From DYEP01 sp040755615 (GTDB lineage: Bacteria > Bacillota > Sulfobacillia > DUSP01 > DYEP01), in assembly GCA_040755615.1 (NCBI GenBank), contig JBFMAL010000009.1, positions 6,538-70,537 on the forward strand: a DNA stretch of 64,000 nucleotides, in the 5' to 3' direction. The notes under the pieces were generated by a model. That model worked only from the letters and a program-made list of their open reading frames with translations. It ran no database searches and was not told the origin of the DNA. Made by a program: the position numbers and the translations under genes. Below, in pieces: positions 25,251 through 34,184 of the stretch (position 1 is its first letter; every line of letters begins with the position of its first letter).

Positions 25251-28200
25251 GGCAGCGCTGCCACCTCCGCCAGAATCTGTTCCTCGGTGAAGCCGCGGAG
25301 CACTATCGCGCCGCACCTGCAGTTGGCCGCGCAGCTACCGCAGCCCTTGCACACCGCGCTCTCTACTTCCGCCACTTTCTTGTCCGGGTTCACCCGGATG
25401 GCGGAGAACACGCACAGCTGCTCACATGCGCCGCAGCCTGTGCAGCGGTTTTCAATGACCGACGCCACGATGCCTCCGGCTTCAATCGACTCCTTCGATA
25501 TGACTGTCACGGCACGGCCTACAGCGGCCATCGCCTGGGAAATACTCTCTGATACTGTCTTGGGCGCGTGCGCAAGGCCCGCCACGAACACACCGTCGGT
25601 GGCGAAATCCACGGGGCGAAGCTTGACGTGCGCCTCCAGGAAGAACCTGTCATCGTTCACGGGCACCTTCAGGAGTTGGGCCACGGCCTTGGAGTCGTCG
25701 TGAGGCACGATGGCCGCTCCAAGCACCACGCAGTCGGCGTCCATCTCCGCGTCGCAGCCTGATACGGCGTCGTGCACGCGCACGGTGAGACGGCCGTCCA
25801 AAGCCTGTACCACAGGTTTTGCCTGATCGTCATAGCGGATGAACGTCACGCCAGCCTCCCTCGCCGCCCTGTAGTAGTCCTCTTTCAGGCCGTAGGTCCG
25901 CATATCCCGGTACAGCACCGTCACCTCAGCGCTCGGGTCAGCCGCCAGGATGTCCAGCGCGTTCTTCACCGCCTGCCCGCAGCATACCCTCGAGCAGTAC
26001 GGCCGTTCCGGTTCTCTTGAGCCCACGCACTGGATCATCACCACCCGCCTGCCCGGCAGCGCGCCTTTTGCGAGCCGCTGTTCCAGTTGGGTCTGCGTCA
26101 TCACCCGGTCGTCGGTCCCGTACAGGTACTCCGTGGGCTCGTATTCCTTGCCGCCTGTCGCTACCACTACCGCGCCGTGCTCGAAGCTGACCTTCTCGCC
26201 GCGCACCGACAGCGTTGTCTTGAAGTTGCCCACGAACCCGTCGATCGCCTCTATCTCCGCGCCCGTGTATACGGTTACCAGCTCGTTGTTGCTCACCCTG
26301 TCCACGAGCTCGGAAAGGAGTTTTTTGTAATCTGTGCCCTCGAGCGACTTTGCCAGCTTTTTCAGGTTGCCGCCCAGCGAGTCCTCGCGCTCCACCAGGT
26401 ATACCGGGTATCCCTGGTCAGCGAAGCCGAGCGCCGCGGTCATGCCCGCAGGTCCGCCCCCAATGACCATCGCCTTCTGGATCACCGGTACCTTATGCCG
26501 CTTTAAGGGCTCAAGCCGCGCGGCCTTGGCCACCGCCATGGCTACCAGGTCTTTCGCCTTCCGCGTGGCGGCCGCGGGCTCGTGCATGTGCACCCATGAG
26601 CACTGGTCACGGATGTTGGCCATTTCAAACAGGTACGGGTTCAGCCCCGCTTCCCTGATGGTCTGCTGGAACAGCGGTTCGTGAGTGCGCGGTGAGCAGC
26701 TGGCGACCACGATTCGGTTCAGGTCGTGCTCCTCGATGAGCGCCTTGATCTTGTCCTGTGTATCCTGGGAGCAGGTGTACAGGTTCTCCTCCGCGTACAC
26801 CACGTACGGCAGCGTGCGTGCATACTCCACTATTTCGGGCACGCGCACCACACCGCCTATGTTGATGCCGCAGTGGCACACGAACACGCCGATCCGCGGC
26901 CTCTTGTTCCTTACGTCGCGTTCCTTCGGGTACTGCTTGGCGGAGACTCGCGTGAACCTCTCGGGCGCCAGCACCGAGCCGACCGCCGCTGCGGCCGCCG
27001 AAGCCTCCATCACTGTTTCCGGTATGTCCTTCGGGCCTGCAAAAGCGCCAGAGACGAAGATTCCCGGAGTGGAGGTAGCTACCGCCGCGACTCCTGAGGA
27101 CAACACATAGTTATGCTCGTCAAGGTGTAGGCCTACGCGCTTTGCCAGCTCCACTGTGTCTGCCTTCGGCCGCATGCCGACGGACAGCACCACCATGTCG
27201 AACTCTTCTGTGTCCATGTGCCCGTCTTCGTGCGTGAACCGGACGCGCAGGTTTTGGTTGGACCGGTCCTCCTCTACTCCGTAGACCTTGGCGCGGACGA
27301 ACCGCACGCCGTGCTCTTCCCGGGCCCTGTTGTAGTATTTTTCGAAGTCCTTGCCATAGGCCCTCATGTCCATGAAGAAAATGGTGATGTCAAGGTCGCC
27401 GGACACGTGTTCCTTGGCGATGACCGCCTCCTTTATTGCGTACATGCAGCACACAGAGGAGCAGTATGATTCGGCCTCTTTCACGTCCCTTGAGCCGATG
27501 CACTGCACGAAGGCGATCCGCTTCGGCGTTCTGTGGTCAGATGGTCTCACCACGTGGCCTTCGTACGGGCCGGATGCAGACAGGATCCGCTCGAACTCAA
27601 GCGATGTCACCACGTTCTTGTATTTGCCGTAACCGTACTGGGTGAGAGGGGACGGGTCAAACGCCTCAAAGCCCGGGCACAGCACCACCGCGCCCACTTC
27701 TATCTCCCTGATCACGGGCTCATCGTCATGCATTACCGCGTTTGCGCGGCAGGCCGCCTCGCACTCGAGGCACTCCGAGCACACGCCGCAGTCGAGGCAC
27801 CTTGAGGCCTCCGCCACGGCCTGCTCGGCAGTATATGGCAGCTCTACTTCCGCAAAGCCTGAAAGCCTCTCTGAGAGCGGGAGCGTGGGCCATTTCTTTC
27901 TCGCTTCCCTCGCGCGTTCCTTGGGGACATCACCCACTACCATATGGGGCTTATCAAACACCCGGTCCTCACGCAGGTCTCTCCCTTCGAGGTACCGCAG
28001 GATGCTCTCCGCGGCCCTCTTGCCCGCCGCCACGGCTTCCACCACGGTAGCAGGCCCCGTCACCGCGTCGCCGCCGGCGAACACACCGGGGACAGAGGTT
28101 TCGAGTGTATCCGGGTCCGCCTTCAGCCATCTTCCCCTGTCGGTGATCTCTGGCGCTTCATCTGCGAAGCTGAGGTCCGGCACCTGGCCGATGGCTGATA

Positions 28201-29668
28201 TGATGGTGTCGCCCGCGACGGTGAACAGAGAACCCGGGATGGGCTCGGGCCTTCTCCTGCCGGAGGCGTCGGGCTTGCCAAGCCGCATGCGCACACACTC
28301 AAGTCCGCGTGCGACCCCGTTTTCCGCAATGACTCGGTGCGGCGCCGTGAGGAACTGTATCTCTATTCCCTCACGCTGCGCTTCTTCGACCTCGTGCTCG
28401 TTTGCGGGCATTTCGGCCCTGGAGCGCCTGTAAAGGATGGTCACTTTCTTCGCGCCCAGCCTGAGCGCGGACCGCGCCGCGTCGATGGCCACGTTGCCGC
28501 CGCCGATGACCAGCACGGACTCTCCGACCTTCACGGGCTTTTGGAGGTTCATCTCTCGCAGGAAATCCACGCCCGATAGCACGCCGGCGGCGTCCTCTCC
28601 CTCAATGCCCAGCCTTTGCTCGCGGTGAGCGCCCACCGCGATGAACACGGCCCTGTAGCCCTGGGCCTTCAGGTCGGAAAGGCTCACGTCGCGGCCCAGC
28701 GCGGTGTTGCACCTGATCTCCACGCCCAGCCTTTCGATGGCGCCGATCTCCGCTCGGATCACGTCCTTCGGCAGCCTGTAGGGCGGGATGCCCACGGTGA
28801 GCATGCCGCCTGCCACAGGCAGCGCCTCAAACACCGTGACGTCAAATCCCTCGAGCGCCAGGTCGTAGGCGCATGTCAAGCCAGCGGGACCTGAACCCAC
28901 CACGGCCACCTTGACGCCGCGGGAGGGCTTGGGCTCGGGATCGACACACACGCCCCTTTCATATTCATAGTCAGCGATAAACCTCTTCAAATGACATATG
29001 GCGATTGGGTCGTCTATGAGGCCGCGCTTGCAGCTGGCCTCGCACGGGTGGTGACACACCCTCCCGCATATGGCGGGCAGGGGGTTGTTTCGCTTCACCA
29101 GCCGTACCGCCTCTTTGAACTTGCCATCCCGGATGAGTGCCACGTAACCCTGGGCGTGCACTCCCGCAGGGCAACTCACAGTGCATAACGCCCTGTCCTT
29201 CTTCTCTATGCTGAACGCGTTGGGGTACGCCTGGGGGAATGGCCGGAACACGGCCTTCCTCTCGCCCAGCCCGTACTCGTACTGGTTTTTCACCCTGACC
29301 GGACAGGCCTTTTCGCAGTCCCCGCAGCCCGTACATTTAGACAGGTCGATATACCGGGGATTCTGCCTGATCTTCACCTTGAACTGGCCTTCGGTCCCTT
29401 CGATATCCAGGACTTCGGCGTTCGTCAGGCTCTCTATGTTGAGGTGCCTGCCGCATTCCACAAGCTTTGGAGAAAGGATGCACATGGCGCAGTCGTTGGT
29501 GGGAAAGGTCTTATCAAGGCGCGCCATGGTACCGCCGATGGATGGGGACTTCTCCACCAGGTAGACGTAAAACCCGGATTCGGCCAGGTCCAGTGAGGCC
29601 TGCATGCCCGCTATGCCCCCGCCGACCACCAACGCCGCTCCCACTTTGTTCTTTCTGTCAGCGGCCAC
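25244..29668 (-). CDS. Giant HdrA-GltD-HdrA fusion flavoprotein (copy 2)
   Basis: 1474 residues with the same architecture as 7972-12414. HdrA module 1 (LVVGGGIAGMQASLDLAE, CTGCGDCEKACP); GltD module with FAD site VAVVGSGPAGLTCAYDLA and NAD(P) site VLVIGGGNVAIDAARSAL; remainder of module 1 (CLDCGVCSECLECEAAC, FVQCIGSRD, CSSVCC); HdrA module 2 from ~930 (GVFVCHCGINIGGVV, MVIGGGPAGMTAALGFAD); C-terminal ferredoxin (CTGCGACEQLC, CKGCGSCAANCRCGA). The last ferredoxin motif is unusual: CxxxC is followed by RC rather than P. The GTG start follows GGAGG. Beside Flx and MetFV, it is probably the bifurcating core for methylene-THF reduction. Confidence 0.88.
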   Translation of the reverse strand: MAADRKNKVGAALVVGGGIAGMQASLDLAESGFYVYLVEKSPSIGGTMARLDKTFPTNDCAMCILSPKLVECGRHLNIESLTNAEVLDIEGTEGQFKVKIRQNPRYIDLSKCTGCGDCEKACPVRVKNQYEYGLGERKAVFRPFPQAYPNAFSIEKKDRALCTVSCPAGVHAQGYVALIRDGKFKEAVRLVKRNNPLPAICGRVCHHPCEASCKRGLIDDPIAICHLKRFIADYEYERGVCVDPEPKPSRGVKVAVVGSGPAGLTCAYDLALEGFDVTVFEALPVAGGMLTVGIPPYRLPKDVIRAEIGAIERLGVEIRCNTALGRDVSLSDLKAQGYRAVFIAVGAHREQRLGIEGEDAAGVLSGVDFLREMNLQKPVKVGESVLVIGGGNVAIDAARSALRLGAKKVTILYRRSRAEMPANEHEVEEAQREGIEIQFLTAPHRVIAENGVARGLECVRMRLGKPDASGRRRPEPIPGSLFTVAGDTIISAIGQVPDLSFADEAPEITDRGRWLKADPDTLETSVPGVFAGGDAVTGPATVVEAVAAGKRAAESILRYLEGRDLREDRVFDKPHMVVGDVPKERAREARKKWPTLPLSERLSGFAEVELPYTAEQAVAEASRCLDCGVCSECLECEAACRANAVMHDDEPVIREIEVGAVVLCPGFEAFDPSPLTQYGYGKYKNVVTSLEFERILSASGPYEGHVVRPSDHRTPKRIAFVQCIGSRDVKEAESYCSSVCCMYAIKEAVIAKEHVSGDLDITIFFMDMRAYGKDFEKYYNRAREEHGVRFVRAKVYGVEEDRSNQNLRVRFTHEDGHMDTEEFDMVVLSVGMRPKADTVELAKRVGLHLDEHNYVLSSGVAAVATSTPGIFVSGAFAGPKDIPETVMEASAAAAAVGSVLAPERFTRVSAKQYPKERDVRNKRPRIGVFVCHCGINIGGVVRVPEIVEYARTLPYVVYAEENLYTCSQDTQDKIKALIEEHDLNRIVVASCSPRTHEPLFQQTIREAGLNPYLFEMANIRDQCSWVHMHEPAAATRKAKDLVAMAVAKAARLEPLKRHKVPVIQKAMVIGGGPAGMTAALGFADQGYPVYLVEREDSLGGNLKKLAKSLEGTDYKKLLSELVDRVSNNELVTVYTGAEIEAIDGFVGNFKTTLSVRGEKVSFEHGAVVVATGGKEYEPTEYLYGTDDRVMTQTQLEQRLAKGALPGRRVVMIQCVGSREPERPYCSRVCCGQAVKNALDILAADPSAEVTVLYRDMRTYGLKEDYYRAAREAGVTFIRYDDQAKPVVQALDGRLTVRVHDAVSGCDAEMDADCVVLGAAIVPHDDSKAVAQLLKVPVNDDRFFLEAHVKLRPVDFATDGVFVAGLAHAPKTVSESISQAMAAVGRAVTVISKESIEAGGIVASVIENRCTGCGACEQLCVFSAIRVNPDKKVAEVESAVCKGCGSCAANCRCGAIVLRGFTEEQILAEVAALPW

Positions 29669-29671
29669 CGT

Positions 29672-30154
29672 CTACTCCTCCCCCGAACCTAAAGAGTTTA
29701 CCACTCCCGCAAGCAGCGCGCGAAAGTCGACGCTCTCTGACTTTGCCTTGCCGGGAAGCATGGACAGCACCAGCGCGCGCCTCACCTTCTGCGAGAACTC
29801 GTCGGCCTGCTCCATCCTTTCGAGGAAGGATGGGTGCACGAAGCCGTGCTCCACGGCCATCTCACGAAGTACTCCCATGATGTCCGTGAACCGGACGTCT
29901 TGCGGGCAGTGCGCGTGGCAGGTGTGGCACGTGGTGCAGAGCCATATGAGATCCGACGAGAGCACTTCCTCGCGGAGGCCAAGGAGTACCTTTCTTATAA
30001 TCCGCCTCGGGTTGTATTCTTCGTCCACTTCCGCCACCGGGCAGCCGGCGGTGCACACGCCGCAAGCAAAACATGTCTTGATCCTGTCTCCGCCGGGCCG
30101 GCTTGCCACCTCATACTTGAACCTGGGATCCACTTTTGTCTCACACAAGGCCAT
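29672..30154 (-). CDS. hdrC: Heterodisulfide reductase subunit C homologue (copy 3)
   Basis: A 160-residue dicluster ferredoxin. The motifs are Cys28, 31, 34, 38 (CFACGVCTAGCP) and Cys73, 76, 79, 83 (CTTCHTCHAHCP). It is placed three bases before the second giant HdrA gene. Unlike the other two HdrC copies it has no HdrB gene beside it, so it may pass electrons to a different acceptor, for example MetV. Confidence 0.87.
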   Translation of the reverse strand: MALCETKVDPRFKYEVASRPGGDRIKTCFACGVCTAGCPVAEVDEEYNPRRIIRKVLLGLREEVLSSDLIWLCTTCHTCHAHCPQDVRFTDIMGVLREMAVEHGFVHPSFLERMEQADEFSQKVRRALVLSMLPGKAKSESVDFRALLAGVVNSLGSGEE

Positions 30155-30172
30155 ACAATTCTCCCTCCTCGG

Positions 30173-30589
30173 CTATACCGCGTCAAAACCTGCGCGGGAG
30201 GATATTCCGTTCAACTTGACTGCCATTTCGTCTATGGCGCGGACGAAGCGTGCGGGCGTCGCAGGGGAAACATTCACCATGGAAAGCCTATCCGGGTCAA
30301 GCCCTGCGTCCTGAAGCTGCGCCTTCAGATATTCCACTCTCTTGCTCGCACGCACGTTGCCTGAGACAAAGTTGCAGGCGTCCTCGAAACAACCGAACAC
30401 CAAGACTCCGTCGGCGCCCTGCTCGAATGCCTTGAGAATGTGGATCGCGTCCACCCTTCCTGAACACTCCACAGGATAAAACATTACGCCACCGTCAAGC
30501 CTTGCGCCCTTGCTCACAGCCTCAAATAAGCACTTGCTCGCCGAATGTTCGCAACAAAAAGCCACTATCCGGGGCGACCTGTCGCTCAC
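30173..30589 (-). CDS. MvhD-type subunit (copy 3, divergent)
   Basis: A 138-residue MvhD homologue. Its N-terminal motif is AFCCEHSASK (Cys12, Cys13, Cys20) instead of the usual CxWC; later cysteines are VECSGRVD (Cys42) and FGCFEDACNF (Cys67, Cys72). This CC(E/N)xSA variant is a recognised MvhD subtype. The frame is open upstream, but the GTG at 30589 overlaps the preceding stop (GTGA), has GGAGGG before it and fits the family length. It is next to the split HdrA pair. Confidence 0.85.
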   Translation of the reverse strand: MSDRSPRIVAFCCEHSASKCLFEAVSKGARLDGGVMFYPVECSGRVDAIHILKAFEQGADGVLVFGCFEDACNFVSGNVRASKRVEYLKAQLQDAGLDPDRLSMVNVSPATPARFVRAIDEMAVKLNGISSRAGFDAV

Positions 30590-32130
30590 AGCGCTCCCTC
30601 CCCACTCGATGCGAGTTCTGCCAGGAATTCCTCGTCGGTATATGCGATGACACTTATGGCCCGGGCGGGGCAGGCCGAGGCGCACACGCCGCAACCTTTG
30701 CATTTTGAGCCGTCAACCCTGGCAGCGGATTTGTCCGACATGCTGTAGCTGTCGATAGCGATGGCTCCGAACGGGCAGAGCCTCACGCAGGTGAGGCACC
30801 TGGCACACAGCGCCGCGTCCACCGCCACCTTGTCGCTCGTGTCCACGCACGAAAGGAAGCGTTCTATCTCATCCGCAGCCTGGTACGCATCAAGCGCCTG
30901 TTCGTAGTCGTCAAGATCCGCCCTTGCCTCGCCCACCACAAAGATACCCACGCGCGCGCTGTTCACCCCGGAAAACCTCACGTTGCCGGGCTGCACAGGC
31001 GAAAGCCCGAGCACCCTGGCAGCGCCAGCCAGTGCCTTCGAGGGTACCAGCGTCTCGTCAACGACCAGGATGTCAAGGGGCAAATGGAGCGGTTGTTCCA
31101 TCCACTGCCCGCCAAGAGACGGCAAATGGCAGCTGACGACGAGAGCGTCTTCCTCTGTTGACACCGAAAACGCTCGCCCTTCTTTCTTGATCACCAGCAC
31201 TCCCGCTTCCCGCGCCTGCCTGTACTTGGCTTCAAGTCCTTTGCCCGCAACCTTTACATCCCGGCAGAACACGTACGCTTCGCCGCCAAAGCGCGTGACA
31301 ACGTCTTTGGCTAGGTCAAGCGCCTGAGTTACATATCGCTTGGAGTGCTCGGTGGAAACGTCCACCATGAAGCCGACACGGCGTCCCCTGAGCCTCGGTA
31401 CGCATACTGTACTCTCGCTGTTTAAAAGACACGAAAACCCTGTCATGGAGTATATGCCCATGCCCAGTTCAAAGCCGTGATCCGCCTGACGGTACTCCGA
31501 GTTTTGGGACTCGGCCAGCACCAAAGCTCCGGCGGGCAGGTCCAACTTTTCGCCGGCCTTCTCCACCGTGAGCGAAAAGCGCCCAGGGCCGCCCTCGAGC
31601 CTGATGAGACTCGCGCCAGCGAGCACCGATACGCCCGCTGTATCAAGCAGCGCAGCTTTCTCCGGGGGCATGCCGCCTTCCGCCTCGGTGATCAGAGTCA
31701 CCTTCTTGCCCCGTCCGGCCAGCAGCCCGGCGACATGAAGCCCCGCAGGGTTATCACCCACCACGACCACTTCATCCGAGGTCACACATGAAGATGCCGG
31801 CTTCCTGGCAGCCTTTGCGCGAGCCCGGGCCACAGCGCGGGCGAGTAACTCTCTGGCCTTGTCGCCGGGTTCCCGGTACATGAACGCGCAGCCTTCCCGG
31901 AGGTCCAAGAACACGCTGTCAGTCCCTGCGCTGCCTGCTAGAAGCCTTCTTGCGAGAAACGGCGGGCACGCGCCGATCACCGCGGGGCCCCCGTCCAACA
32001 CGCCTTTATCCTCTCCGCAGAGGCACTCCACCGCCGTGCCGCCGAACTCAGACGCAAGCGCGTTAATGTCGATGCGGTCCGAGATGGCGCCCCTGCAGCC
32101 GCACAGCACCAGCTTGAATTCATCCATCAC
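30586..32130 (-). CDS. HdrA-like protein, C-terminal type half of a split HdrA
   Basis: 514 residues corresponding to module 2 of the giant fusions: N-terminal HdrA domain (LVLCGCRGAISDRIDI), a degenerate FAD fold (VVVVGDNPAGLHVAGLLAG, where GxGxxG is altered) and a C-terminal ferredoxin pair (CARCLTCVRLCP, CKGCGVCASACP). The usual QCVGSR and CC cluster motif of HdrA is missing. It may have lost its bifurcating flavin and serve as a cluster carrier. The GTG overlaps the 407-residue HdrA-like gene by four bases, so the two are probably one complex. Confidence 0.78.
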   Translation of the reverse strand: MMDEFKLVLCGCRGAISDRIDINALASEFGGTAVECLCGEDKGVLDGGPAVIGACPPFLARRLLAGSAGTDSVFLDLREGCAFMYREPGDKARELLARAVARARAKAARKPASSCVTSDEVVVVGDNPAGLHVAGLLAGRGKKVTLITEAEGGMPPEKAALLDTAGVSVLAGASLIRLEGGPGRFSLTVEKAGEKLDLPAGALVLAESQNSEYRQADHGFELGMGIYSMTGFSCLLNSESTVCVPRLRGRRVGFMVDVSTEHSKRYVTQALDLAKDVVTRFGGEAYVFCRDVKVAGKGLEAKYRQAREAGVLVIKKEGRAFSVSTEEDALVVSCHLPSLGGQWMEQPLHLPLDILVVDETLVPSKALAGAARVLGLSPVQPGNVRFSGVNSARVGIFVVGEARADLDDYEQALDAYQAADEIERFLSCVDTSDKVAVDAALCARCLTCVRLCPFGAIAIDSYSMSDKSAARVDGSKCKGCGVCASACPARAISVIAYTDEEFLAELASSGEGAL

Positions 32131-33350
32131 GACGACACCTCCGCCTCAAGCCGGGATACGAGCGACATTGCCGCGCCCTGCGCGTGGGCGATGGCGTCCG
32201 CGATGGTCATGGGCTTGGCGCACGCCCCTGCCACCACCACGCCTGGCCTGCGCGTGGCGAAATGGCCGGTCTCGTCAAAGAATCCGTGCTCGTCAAGGTT
32301 CAGCCCAAGTCGCCTGCCGACCAGCGCCGCGTCTTCGCGCGGCCAGATGCCTGTGGACAGCACCACCAGGTCAAACTCGGCATGCGCGACCCGGGCGCTT
32401 GATTGGTCCTCGTATCTGACCAACACGCCCTGCTTTCCCTTCTTGATCTCCACCGGCATCCCCGACACGAACCTGGCGTGTGCCTTGCACTCTTCATATA
32501 CCTTGGAAAAGCCTTTACCTGCCGACTGTATGTCCATGTAGAACAGGGTAAACTCGGTGTCAGGCCGCTCTTTCCTTAGGGCGTTGATCATCCTCAGCGC
32601 ATACTTGCAGCACACCTCGGAGCAGTAGTTTCTCCCGAGGGGGATGTTACGGGAACCCACGCACTGCACGAACGCGATGCGCCGGGGCGCTTGGCCATGA
32701 AGGAGCAGCGTCCCGTGCTGTCTCAGCGCTTCCTCCGCCTCCATGGCCGTCATCACGCCGGGTATCCTGCCGTAGCCCAGGTCCCATGCGTTCGCGGCAT
32801 CGAACGGGGAGAACCCGGTCGCCACCACCACTCCGTCCGCGCGCAGCGTAAATGTCCGGGCCGGCAGGAGCTGTATCGCCCCGAAAGCACATGCAGTCCT
32901 GCACTTTCCGGCGCAATCTGCGGGGCATTCTGCTTCGTTCATCACCACGGCCTGCGGATATGCACTCGCAGGCGCTCTCTTTATGGCGCCGGCGGTGCAG
33001 CTGTCCATGCACTGGCCGCATGCCGTACATTTGTCAGGGTCCACCCATCTTTCCCTCTGGGTCACCTCGACGGTGAAATCTCCGGGGAAGCCCCGGAGGG
33101 CGGTTACCGATGCCCTGGTGTGCACCGCCACTCCAGACAGGTCTCCGAGCTCCTCCATCTTATCGCTAACCAGGCAGACACCGCACATGGTGCAGCTTGA
33201 TGACGCCTTACACCCGTAGGTGATCGCGCGTCCGCCCAGGTAGTCGGCTCTGTCGACGATGTGCACGTCGATTCCCCGTCGCGCGAGGGAAAGGGCGGCG
33301 GAAACCCCGGCTATACCTCCACCAATGATGATGACAGTACGTTTTGCCAA
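32127..33350 (-). CDS. HdrA-like FAD/4Fe-4S protein, N-terminal type half of a split HdrA
   Basis: 407 residues corresponding to module 1 of the giant fusions without the GltD insert. It starts directly at the FAD fold (VIIIGGGIAGVSAALSLARR), then CTMCGVCL, the inserted ferredoxin (CTACGQCMDSC, CRTACAFGA), FVQCVGSRN and CSEVCCKYA. The N-terminal HdrA domain and C-terminal ferredoxin are absent and are supplied by the next gene. The start is TTG at 33350 after GGGGGG. It follows acsE, in the position where Moorella has its hdr genes. Confidence 0.8.
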   Translation of the reverse strand: MAKRTVIIIGGGIAGVSAALSLARRGIDVHIVDRADYLGGRAITYGCKASSSCTMCGVCLVSDKMEELGDLSGVAVHTRASVTALRGFPGDFTVEVTQRERWVDPDKCTACGQCMDSCTAGAIKRAPASAYPQAVVMNEAECPADCAGKCRTACAFGAIQLLPARTFTLRADGVVVATGFSPFDAANAWDLGYGRIPGVMTAMEAEEALRQHGTLLLHGQAPRRIAFVQCVGSRNIPLGRNYCSEVCCKYALRMINALRKERPDTEFTLFYMDIQSAGKGFSKVYEECKAHARFVSGMPVEIKKGKQGVLVRYEDQSSARVAHAEFDLVVLSTGIWPREDAALVGRRLGLNLDEHGFFDETGHFATRRPGVVVAGACAKPMTIADAIAHAQGAAMSLVSRLEAEVSS

Positions 33351-33377
33351 AGGTCAAAGCCCCCCTTTTTTTGCTTT

Positions 33378-34172
33378 TTAGGACCTTTTCGCCTTGAAGA
33401 CCTTGAGGTAAGAATCGGCGTACACTTCCTGGTTCAGAAGAATGCGCGCCGTAGCGATTGCGTCCATGAGCGCCTCGTCCTCCACGTTGCAGATGGCCGC
33501 GTCAAGCCCAGCCGCCATGGCCATTACCATGTAGGTCCTGTCGATGAGAGGCCTATCGAGCGCCTTCTGCGATACGTTGGACAGCCCGAGCACCGTCTTG
33601 GGCGGGGGGCTGGACAGCGTCTTCACCGCCGTGATGGTCTTTAACACCTCGGGCGCGTGATCCTGTGCCACGTTGACGGGGAGAATGAGCGCGTCAATGA
33701 ACAGGTCCTCGAGCGGGAACTCGAACTCGTCCGCCGCGGCCACCAGCTCCATGGCGAGCGCTGTCCTCATATCAGCGTCTTTGGGTATGCCCTTTTTGTC
33801 CATAGTCAGGCCGACCAGCTTAGCCCCGAACTTCTTGGCCATGGGGAACACCCGCTCGATCTTGGGCCTGTCCGCATGCACCGAGTTGATCATGGCGGGC
33901 GCCTTGCAGATCTCAAGGCCCGCCTCTATCGCATCGTAGTTGGTGCTGTCAAGGCAGAGCGGTGTATCAGTGACTTCCTGTATGGTCTCGACGAGCCAGC
34001 GCATGGCAGCCACCGGGTCCGCCGCAGATGGGCCCACGTTCACGTCGAGGTAGTGAGCTCCGCATTCAGATTGCCTGACCGCCCATTCCTGTATGGTCTT
34101 TGAATCCATATTCTTGATCGCCCGACCTACATCTCGAAACATGCCGTTGATGCGTTCGCCGATCAGGATCAT
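33378..34172 (-). CDS. acsE: Methyltetrahydrofolate:corrinoid iron-sulfur protein methyltransferase
   Basis: A 264-residue pterin-binding TIM-barrel methyltransferase. MILIGERINGMF, DVNVGPSAADP, LCLDSTNYDAIEAGL and GLSNVSQ are AcsE signatures. It moves the methyl group from methyl-THF to the cobalamin of CFeSP. The ATG follows AAGGAGGG. It lies 12 bases from acsD, in the conserved acs order. Confidence 0.94.
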   Translation of the reverse strand: MILIGERINGMFRDVGRAIKNMDSKTIQEWAVRQSECGAHYLDVNVGPSAADPVAAMRWLVETIQEVTDTPLCLDSTNYDAIEAGLEICKAPAMINSVHADRPKIERVFPMAKKFGAKLVGLTMDKKGIPKDADMRTALAMELVAAADEFEFPLEDLFIDALILPVNVAQDHAPEVLKTITAVKTLSSPPPKTVLGLSNVSQKALDRPLIDRTYMVMAMAAGLDAAICNVEDEALMDAIATARILLNQEVYADSYLKVFKAKRS

Positions 34173-34184
34173 GGTGTTCCCTCC

